This document shows positions 5,100 through 9,959 of a stretch of 9,959 nt of DNA, in pieces. Position numbers and translations under genes: made by a program. Below the pieces are notes generated by a model, which had not been told where the DNA came from, did no database searches, and saw nothing but the letters and a program-made list of their open reading frames with translations. The stretch is from Bacteroidales bacterium UBA3684 (GTDB taxonomy: Bacteria > Bacteroidota > Bacteroidia > Bacteroidales > P3), in contig DFIZ01000005.1 of NCBI GenBank assembly GCA_002372855.1, forward strand, positions 1 to 9,959, in the 5' to 3' direction. Position 1 is the stretch's first letter. Each line of letters opens with the position of its first letter.

Positions 5100-7228
5100 C
5101 GGTAGAGCGCGTTCAGCGTTTTGATTTTTATTTTCACATTCCGCACATCGGCCTTGGGGTCGGTGGGGTGGAAGACTGTGCGCAGCGTCTGGCCTTCGCG
5201 CAGGTCGACGAAGTTGCTCGAGAAGTGGCCGTTGATGTGCGGGTCGGTGTCGATGTAGACGTCGTAGAGGTCGGCGAGGGCTTTGATTGTCACCACCAGC
5301 TTGCCGTCGCTTTGCCACGACTGGCTGATGTTGTACCTGGCCTCGGGATAGGTGCGGTCCTTGGGGTAGACGCTGTAGTACTGTCGCCAGTATTCCATCT
5401 TTTTCCCCTCTCCCTCTGGGGAGGGGGTAGGGGTGAGACCAAAGAGAGCCTGTGCACGGTAGTGGAGGGCTTTCCAGTTGCCGTAGTAGTCGATGCTGCT
5501 CCACGAGGCCACGGGCCAGCAGTCGTTGAGCTGCCAGTAGAGGGTGCCCATGCAGTGTGGCTGCTGCATGATGTGCTGGAGGATGCCGTAGCCGACGCCC
5601 CAGGCCTGCAGCAGCTGGCTGACGTAGGCGTAGTCTTCGAGGCTGAGGGTGCGGCTGTCGAAGCCGTAGTAACGTTGCATGGCCTTGTCGATAATCTCGC
5701 GGCCGCGGCCGTGCTTCTGGTGGTTGCGGAGGGTGGGGGAGTCGATGGAGAGTTGGTCTTCGGGGCAGAACTGGCGGATGGTGCTCATCATGGGATAGCT
5801 TTGGAATCCGTACTCGCTCATGAAACGGCCGGTCTTCTCCTTATAGACTTCGAATGGCAGCTCGCCCCACCATACGCCCCAGTAGTGGCTGTCGCCGTGG
5901 GTGACGCACTCGGGGTGGCCCCAGCCGTAGAGCGGCGAGGTTGTGATGTAGGGGCGCTGCAGCGGGTCGCAGTCGTGGACGGCCTTGGCGAGGATGCTGG
6001 TGGAACTGGTGTTGCTCGTCGTGCTGGAGTAGCCGAAGATGGTGTCCATGGCTTTCTCCAGGCGGGCGCGCTGCTCGGGTGTCCAGTTGAACTGGCCCTG
6101 CCAGCCCCAGTCTTCCCAGCCGTTCTTCACCTCGTTGTTGCCGCACCAGAGGACGATGCAGGGGTGCTTCGATAGGCGGGCCACCTGCTGTCGCGCCTCG
6201 CGGTCGATACTGTTCAGCATCTCCTCGTTGTCGGGGTAGGGGGTACCGGCGAAGACGAAGTCCTGCCAGACCATGAGGCCAAGGGAGTCGCAGAGGTCGT
6301 AGAAATAGTCGTGCTCGTAGATGCCGCCGCCCCAGATGCGTATCATGTTGAAGCCGGCCTCCTTGGCGGAGCAGAGGAGGTGGCGGTAACGGGCGCGGTT
6401 GGCGCTGTCCAGCACGGGGAACGAGTGCACCGGTATCCAGTTGGCGCCCTTGATGAAGATGGGCTTGCCGTCACGGTAGAATGTGAAGCTTTGGCCGATG
6501 GAGTCTTGCTCCTGTCGCAGAGTTACAGGGTGTTCCGGTTTTTCCGGATTTTCCGGAATTTCCAGAATTCCCGGATTTTCTGGATTATCCGGTTTTCTGT
6601 TGGTGATGTATACTCTCTTCCAGATGCCGCAGGTCTGCAGCTTGGGGCCCCAGTCCCAACCTGGCTGGTAGGGCGCCATACGTGTGAAAGCACGTCGCTC
6701 GGGGAGATCGATACCGTAGCGGACATTCTTCAGATAGAGACCTCTGGACCAGTCGTTGTTCTCCAGAGGCAGGAAACGCACAGTGATGTCGAAACTATCG
6801 CCTATGGGTTCAAAATCAATGGCTTTTTCAATGAACATATCATCAGAGAAGTGTTGGCACCACATTACAAAAGATGTGTCGTTAGTGTCTTCCCATCTTC
6901 CTTTTATCTCTACCTCGCAAGGGCCTGCCAATCCTTCAAACACAAACCATACTGTGTCGCCAATGGGCAGCGCCTTGCGGTCCACCACGGTGTGGTAGAT
7001 CCACTGCCGCGCATCGTAAACCCACTGCACGCTGTCCTCGTTGGTGCCGTAGTAGGGGTCGGGGATGAGGCTGTTGGCCATCAGGTCGGTGTGGATGAAT
7101 CCCGGCACCGTCGCCGGATACCACTGCCCGTTGTATTCAAACTGCCAGTCGGTCAGTTCCACCATTTCGAGCTTTGAACTACAGGCCGCCAACAGCAGCG
7201 GCAACGCAAAAATCCATATCTTTTTCAT
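5084..7228 (-). CDS. Lipoprotein beta-mannosidase, GH2, with apparent accessory-domain losses
   Basis: An exo-acting GH2 enzyme of the beta-mannosidase type, expected to remove terminal beta-mannose from glycans at the cell envelope. The 714-aa product starts with the lipoprotein signal MKKIWIFALPLLLAAC (Cys16). The jelly-roll domain follows at about 21-205, with VPGFIHTDL and PYQPGWDWGP. The TIM barrel runs from about 247 (GKPIFIKGANWIP at 254-266, IRIWGGGIYE at 296-305). The acid/base Glu366 is in WCGNNE and the nucleophile Glu472 in FMSEYGFQSYP. A final beta-sandwich occupies about 628-714. The length is about 150 aa below typical members. The Ig-like domain between jelly roll and barrel is replaced by a proline repeat (212-232). 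The Ig domain after the barrel is replaced by a GC-palindrome peptide (599-610). A Ser/Thr-rich insertion sits at 401-411. The start is fixed by the signal peptide, and its ATG overlaps the upstream stop (ATGA). Activity is uncertain. Confidence 0.88.
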   Translation of the reverse strand: MKKIWIFALPLLLAACSSKLEMVELTDWQFEYNGQWYPATVPGFIHTDLMANSLIPDPYYGTNEDSVQWVYDARQWIYHTVVDRKALPIGDTVWFVFEGLAGPCEVEIKGRWEDTNDTSFVMWCQHFSDDMFIEKAIDFEPIGDSFDITVRFLPLENNDWSRGLYLKNVRYGIDLPERRAFTRMAPYQPGWDWGPKLQTCGIWKRVYITNRKPDNPENPGILEIPENPEKPEHPVTLRQEQDSIGQSFTFYRDGKPIFIKGANWIPVHSFPVLDSANRARYRHLLCSAKEAGFNMIRIWGGGIYEHDYFYDLCDSLGLMVWQDFVFAGTPYPDNEEMLNSIDREARQQVARLSKHPCIVLWCGNNEVKNGWEDWGWQGQFNWTPEQRARLEKAMDTIFGYSSTTSNTSSTSILAKAVHDCDPLQRPYITTSPLYGWGHPECVTHGDSHYWGVWWGELPFEVYKEKTGRFMSEYGFQSYPMMSTIRQFCPEDQLSIDSPTLRNHQKHGRGREIIDKAMQRYYGFDSRTLSLEDYAYVSQLLQAWGVGYGILQHIMQQPHCMGTLYWQLNDCWPVASWSSIDYYGNWKALHYRAQALFGLTPTPSPEGEGKKMEYWRQYYSVYPKDRTYPEARYNISQSWQSDGKLVVTIKALADLYDVYIDTDPHINGHFSSNFVDLREGQTLRTVFHPTDPKADVRNVKIKIKTLNALYRYNGR
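5403..5434. repeat. GC-rich palindromic repeat inside the mannosidase gene
   Basis: C/T-rich and G-rich halves (5406-5414 and 5419-5427) form an imperfect 9-bp stem with a 4-nt loop. On the coding strand it reads as ACCCCTACCCCCTCCCC then AGAGGGAGAGGGG, giving the peptide TPTPSPEGEG (residues 599-608). From memory, this type of sequence is a widely dispersed repeat between bacterial genes, and PSPEGEG-like peptides mark its translation. Here it is in frame, at the end of the catalytic barrel (after ALHYRAQALFGL). Confidence 0.7.
6533..6595. repeat. 9-bp tandem repeat (7 units) inside the mannosidase gene
   Basis: Seven uninterrupted 9-bp units run from 6533 to 6595 (consensus TTCCGGATT on the plus strand). 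On the coding strand each unit gives one tripeptide of the form [K/N/I]-[P/L]-[D/E/G], covering residues 212-232. Because the unit is a multiple of three, changes in copy number would keep the frame. It lies between the jelly roll (CGIWKRVYITN) and the TIM barrel, where the family normally has an Ig-like domain of roughly 100 residues. The same repeat occurs in cinA at 8722-8757. Confidence 0.85.
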
Positions 7229-7782
7229 AATACCGTTTCTTCTATTTTGTGGTATTTGCTGATTTCGCGTGTCACCTTCATGTCGAAGTAACCGAGCTCC
7301 ATCAAGAAACATTCTCCGGCGTGGTTCTTGACTACCAGTGTGGGAAAATCGGTTGCCAGAAGGGAGATGCTGTTCCACGGTAACTCCACCACCAGGTCGC
7401 TTGTCTCCATGCCCTGGGTCATCCAGTACCTCTTTTTTCTTTTCTTTGTGTAATCGATGGCGCCGTCCAGCACCAGCTTCTCCGGCCCCACAATAATCTG
7501 TGCCTTGAGCATTGAGATACTCTTGCGTAGGATAAATATGAAAATAACAATGCCGAATATGCACACTACATACAACCAAAAGTCAGGGTCGCTGAAAATC
7601 AGCCAATACAGCATCATCGCTATGATGAGGCAACTGAGAACAATCATGATCCAGGCGCCGCCGCGGGCCTTGAACACAGTGGTCTTGTCATAATCCTTTA
7701 GCTGCGGCTGCTGCCGGTTGCGACTGTCCAGTTTGTTCAGGACAGACCTGACAATCGTCCGTGTTATAAGATAGTTGCTCAT
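7225..7782 (-). CDS. Hypothetical membrane protein with two TM helices
   Basis: A 185-aa protein I do not recognise. Residues 1-40 are polar and basic. Two hydrophobic segments follow at about 43-63 and 67-86, forming a hairpin in the inner membrane. A soluble C-terminal part of about 100 residues (KAQIIVGPEKLVLDGAIDYTK ... VELPWNSISLL) has the strand pattern of small PH-like or YcxB-like domains. That resemblance is an inference from pattern. The gene is visibly more AT-rich than its neighbours. It starts 9 bp after the end of the DMT gene, and its TGA overlaps the mannosidase ATG by 4 nt, so it should be translated with the mannosidase as part of one operon. Confidence 0.75.
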   Translation of the reverse strand: MSNYLITRTIVRSVLNKLDSRNRQQPQLKDYDKTTVFKARGGAWIMIVLSCLIIAMMLYWLIFSDPDFWLYVVCIFGIVIFIFILRKSISMLKAQIIVGPEKLVLDGAIDYTKKRKKRYWMTQGMETSDLVVELPWNSISLLATDFPTLVVKNHAGECFLMELGYFDMKVTREISKYHKIEETVL

Positions 7783-7791
7783 CGCACGGTG

Positions 7792-8169
7792 CTATTTCGT
7801 TTTCATGAACGCGAAGAACACCGCCAGCACGATGCAGCCGAAACTCACCAGGTGGTTCCAGCGGATGGGCTCGCCCTTGAAGACGGTGGCCACGATGACC
7901 GTGAAGACCAGCAGCGACACACACTCCTGTATCACCTTCAGCTGCATCAGCGAGAAGGGGCCGCCGGTAATCTGGCTGCCTATGCGGTTGGCCGGTATCA
8001 TGAACGAGTACTCGAAGAAGGCCATGCCCCACGACAGTGCGATGATGGCTATCAGCGGCCAGTCCTTTATGATGTTCATCTGCTGCAGCTTCAGGTTGCC
8101 GTACCAGGCGAAGGTCATGAAAACATTGCTCACTACGAGCATCAAGATGGTTATGAGTCCTTTGGGCAT
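7792..8169 (-). CDS. DMT-type small membrane protein (DUF486 family)
   Basis: A 125-aa integral membrane protein with four predicted helices at about 3-22, 37-58, 74-97 and 105-122. Conserved-looking parts are LVVSNVFMTFAWYGNLK near the start, WGMAFFEYSFMIPANRIG at 48-64, and FSLMQLKVIQECVSLLVF at 72-89. This layout matches the single-domain DUF486 (PF04342) branch of the drug/metabolite transporter superfamily, which probably works as a dimer. The substrate is unknown. It lies 22 bp downstream of cinA and 9 bp upstream of the next gene, so it is an internal operon member. The family call is from recognition of the pattern, not from a search. Confidence 0.8.
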   Translation of the reverse strand: MPKGLITILMLVVSNVFMTFAWYGNLKLQQMNIIKDWPLIAIIALSWGMAFFEYSFMIPANRIGSQITGGPFSLMQLKVIQECVSLLVFTVIVATVFKGEPIRWNHLVSFGCIVLAVFFAFMKTK

Positions 8170-8173
8170 TTGT

Positions 8174-8204
8174 CTTAACTACTTAACTACTGTCTACTTA
8201 ACTA
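8174..8204. repeat. 8-bp repeat at the cinA 3' end
   Basis: The octamer CTTAACTA occurs at 8174-8181, 8182-8189 and 8197-8204 (coding strand TAGTTAAG). The cinA stop codon (8194-8196) lies in the interruption between copies two and three, so the last codons of cinA (LVVK) are encoded by repeat sequence. The array fills the gap between cinA and the DMT gene. The function, if any, is unknown. Confidence 0.65.
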
Positions 8205-9483
8205 CTAGCTTCATCAACATGGAGAACGCTTGGTTGACCGTGCGGTCGATGTTCTGCTGGCGTCTACGGCCGGGGAAACTCAGCAGCTGGGCCTCTGTGT
8301 GTGTGGCGTCGGCCACGGCAATCCACACCGTGCCCACGGGCTTCTCCTTGGTGCCCCCGTCGGGGCCGGCGATGCCGGTGGTGGCGATGGCCAGGTCGGC
8401 ACCGAGGCGCTTGCGCACCCCTTCGGCCATCTCCCTCGCCGTCTCCTCGCTCACGGCGCCGTGGGCCTCCAGTGTGCTGTGATGCACGCCGAGAGCGCAC
8501 TCCTTCACCTCGTTGCTGTAGGCCACCACACCGCCCTTGAAATAGGCCGAGGCACCGGCCTGTGCCGTCAGCTGGCTGGCTATGGTGCCACCCGTGCAGC
8601 TCTCGGCGGTGGCCAGGGTCAGGCCGCGCTCCGAGAGGGTCTTGTGCACCAGCTCGGCTAGGGTCTCGCAGTCTTCGCCCACGATGTATTGGCCGGCAAT
8701 CTTATAGAGACCCTGCAGCAACTCCGGAATATCCGGAGTCTCCGGATTATCCGGGGTAATCCGGCAGGTCAGCCGCAGCTTGGTCATGCCCGCCACGGGC
8801 AGGTAGGCCAGGCGAATGCACTTCGGCAACGCCAGCTCCCACGGCTCAATCAGATCCGACAGAAACGACTCGCCGATGCCCTGCGTCAGTATGTTCTTGT
8901 TGATGATGGTCTCCGTCTGGAAGGTCTCCTGCAGCTTGGGAATCACGCGGTTCGCCATGAGCCACTCCATCTCGTGCGGCACGCCGGGCAGCGACACCAG
9001 CACGGTATGTGGAAGGCCGTCCTGCGTAGCCTCTCTTTCCTCTTTCCACTTTCCACTTTCCACTTGAAACCACATGCACGGCGCCGTACCCACGTCGTTG
9101 TTCAACACCTCGCAGCACTTCGGCACCAGGGCCTGGGCGCGGTTGACGGGCGTCAGCTCGAAGCCGCGCACGGCGAACAACCGCTTTACATTCTCCAGCG
9201 CCACCTCGCTCTCCACCAGCTCGGAGCCGAAGTATTCGCAGAGCAGTTTCTTTGTTATATCGTCCTTCGTAGGACCCAGTCCGCCGGTCACCAGCACGGT
9301 GTCCGACGCGTGCATGGCGACATCTACCGCCTGCCAGATGTCGTCGCGGCTATCTCCCACGACGACCGTTTTCCCCACTTCCATTCCCGCCTCGGTGAGC
9401 ATACGTGCCATCGTCGAGGCATTCGTGTTGACGACCTGCCCAATCAGCAGCTCGTCACCGATATTGATTATCGTAACGTTCAT
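8194..9483 (-). CDS. cinA: CinA-family protein with nicotinamide-nucleotide amidase domain
   Basis: CinA joins an N-terminal MoCF-like domain (COG1058, ADP-ribose/nucleotide pyrophosphatase in characterised members) to a C-terminal PncC domain that deamidates NMN in pyridine-nucleotide salvage. The 429-aa product has MNVTIINIGDELLIGQVVNTNA at its start, VLVTGGLGPTKDD at 63-75, NRAQALVP at 114-121 and VSLPGVPHEM at 163-172. The amidase domain starts at about 285 with TLATAESCTGGTIAS (289-303) and continues with TTGIAGPDGGTKEKPVGTVW (368-387). The start at 9483 gives the expected amino end; a longer open frame upstream overlaps folA and is rejected. Two repeat-derived segments sit in frame, at about 140-156 (heptamers) and 243-254 (9-bp units). 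GTAPCMW at 132-138 has Cys where Gly is usual. The gene lies 14 bp after folA. Confidence 0.93.
   Translation of the reverse strand: MNVTIINIGDELLIGQVVNTNASTMARMLTEAGMEVGKTVVVGDSRDDIWQAVDVAMHASDTVLVTGGLGPTKDDITKKLLCEYFGSELVESEVALENVKRLFAVRGFELTPVNRAQALVPKCCEVLNNDVGTAPCMWFQVESGKWKEEREATQDGLPHTVLVSLPGVPHEMEWLMANRVIPKLQETFQTETIINKNILTQGIGESFLSDLIEPWELALPKCIRLAYLPVAGMTKLRLTCRITPDNPETPDIPELLQGLYKIAGQYIVGEDCETLAELVHKTLSERGLTLATAESCTGGTIASQLTAQAGASAYFKGGVVAYSNEVKECALGVHHSTLEAHGAVSEETAREMAEGVRKRLGADLAIATTGIAGPDGGTKEKPVGTVWIAVADATHTEAQLLSFPGRRRQQNIDRTVNQAFSMLMKLVVK
8722..8757. repeat. 9-bp tandem repeat (4 units) inside cinA
   Basis: Four 9-bp units read on the coding strand as ACCCCGGAT, AATCCGGAG, ACTCCGGAT and ATTCCGGAG. 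They encode TPD, NPE, TPD and IPE (residues 243-254). This is the same family as the seven-unit array in the mannosidase gene about 2.1 kb away, with the shared xxTCCGGAx core and the same reading frame. It lies between the N-terminal half (after KLRLTCRI) and the helix LLQGLYKIAG leading to the amidase domain. Confidence 0.85.
9031..9066. repeat. Heptamer repeat inside cinA
   Basis: Three exact CTTTCCA heptamers (9042-9062) are preceded by a related CT-rich stretch and followed by a partial unit. On the coding strand the unit is TGGAAAG/AGTGGAA, similar to the AGTGGTT units of the array at 271-361. The 7-bp period cycles through three frames, and 21 bp keep the frame. It is read as VESGKWKEERE (141-151). 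The position is a loop before the conserved VLVSLPGVP strand. Confidence 0.75.
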
Positions 9484-9497
9484 TATCTTAACTGAAA

Positions 9498-9959
9498 CTA
9501 ATGCTTCATTTTCCTGTCGTACTCCTCGTAGGCGTAGTCCAGGCCGCTCTCTTCGTCGTACATCGGCTCGCCCAGTTTCACCAGCGTGAACTCCGACATG
9601 TCGATGGTCGGGAAGTAGACATCGGCCTCGTAGTCGCGGTACACGCGGGTGATATACAGCCGGTTGGCAAACGGCAGCAACGCCTCGTAGATGGCGGCGC
9701 CACCCATGACGAAGGCCTCGCCCTCGCAGTCCTTCAGGGCCTTGAACAGGCCGTTGATGCTGTGCACCACCGTCGCCCCAGCGGCCTCGTAGTCGGGGTT
9801 GTTGGTCATCACGATGTTCTGTCTTCCCGGCAGGGGGCGCTTGGGCAGGCTCTCCCATGTCTTGCGACCCATCACCACAGGGTGGCCGGTGGTGAGCTTC
9901 TTGAAACGCTTCAGGTCGTCGCTGAGGTGCCACAGCAGGTCGTTGTCCTTGCCGATGGC
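9498..9959 (-). CDS. folA: Dihydrofolate reductase, 5' end cut by the window
   Basis: DHFR reduces dihydrofolate to tetrahydrofolate with NADPH and is the target of trimethoprim. 153 residues are present and the open frame continues to the last base of the window. Only about the first 10 residues are missing. The visible protein begins AIGKDNDLLWHLSDDLKRFK, which includes the active-site Trp and the Asp that contacts the pteridine (second D of SDD). GHPVVMGRKTWESLP binds NADPH, LPGRQNIVMT follows, and FVMGGAAIYEALLPFANRLYIT forms the second NADPH-binding part. The C-terminus ends EEYDRKMKH. It is the first visible gene of the minus-strand operon, 14 bp before cinA. Its promoter is outside the window. 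Confidence 0.95.
   Translation of the reverse strand, partial: AIGKDNDLLWHLSDDLKRFKKLTTGHPVVMGRKTWESLPKRPLPGRQNIVMTNNPDYEAAGATVVHSINGLFKALKDCEGEAFVMGGAAIYEALLPFANRLYITRVYRDYEADVYFPTIDMSEFTLVKLGEPMYDEESGLDYAYEEYDRKMKH

Noticed and set aside
5030..6175. 381-codon plus-strand frame opposite the mannosidase gene
   Set aside because: Val/Ala/Gly-rich shadow of a gene with clear catalytic motifs on the minus strand.
7229..7579. Upstream extension of the mannosidase frame
   Set aside because: It overlaps the 185-aa gene in another frame, while the lipoprotein signal peptide at the 7228 start is convincing.
9484..9933. N-terminal extension of the cinA frame through folA
   Set aside because: The DHFR motifs are in a different frame, and the CinA family begins at MNVTIINIGDE.

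Overview
The window looks like a chromosomal segment from a GC-rich member of the Bacteroidales, probably an uncultured gut- or rumen-type lineage. The evidence is the short Bacteroidetes-type primary sigma factor (286 aa), TAnnTTTG-type -7 promoter boxes, lack of Shine-Dalgarno sequences, two lipoproteins with Bacteroidetes-style signal peptides, and an exported GH2 beta-mannosidase. Species cannot be named from sequence alone. No rRNA, tRNA, transposase, phage gene or CRISPR array is visible.

Layout. 1-464 is a non-coding region packed with short-period repeats: two arrays of 11-bp units in inverted orientation, an 11-bp direct duplication, a 22-bp palindrome and a 13-unit heptamer array. 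It ends in a promoter for ffh (SRP54). folD follows ffh after an 89-bp gap that holds a large inverted repeat built of heptamers. A strong bidirectional terminator separates folD from a convergent small lipoprotein gene. A 276-bp divergent promoter region leads into rpoD and rsmG, which overlap by one base. From 5084 to the right end everything lies on the minus strand and looks like one compact operon, in transcription order folA (cut by the window end), cinA, a DUF486/DMT membrane protein, a two-TM unknown protein, and a lipoprotein beta-mannosidase. The last two genes overlap by 4 nt (ATGA). The mannosidase and rsmG reading frames overlap tail to tail by 16 nt.

Functionally this is mostly housekeeping: membrane protein targeting (ffh), one-carbon/folate metabolism (folD, folA), transcription (rpoD), rRNA methylation (rsmG) and NAD-related salvage (cinA). 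The mannosidase adds glycan breakdown. I did not find a new defence or biosynthetic system.

The unusual feature is the short repeats. The same kinds of 7-, 8- and 9-bp tandem repeats and GC-rich palindromes that fill the intergenic DNA also sit in frame inside coding sequences. A 9-bp repeat encoding x-Pro-Glu/Asp triplets occurs in both the mannosidase gene (7 units) and cinA (4 units). A heptamer array lies inside cinA, and a GC palindrome lies in the mannosidase gene. In the mannosidase, the two repeat sites coincide with the two places where accessory beta-sandwich domains normal for the family appear to be missing, although both catalytic glutamates and an open frame remain.
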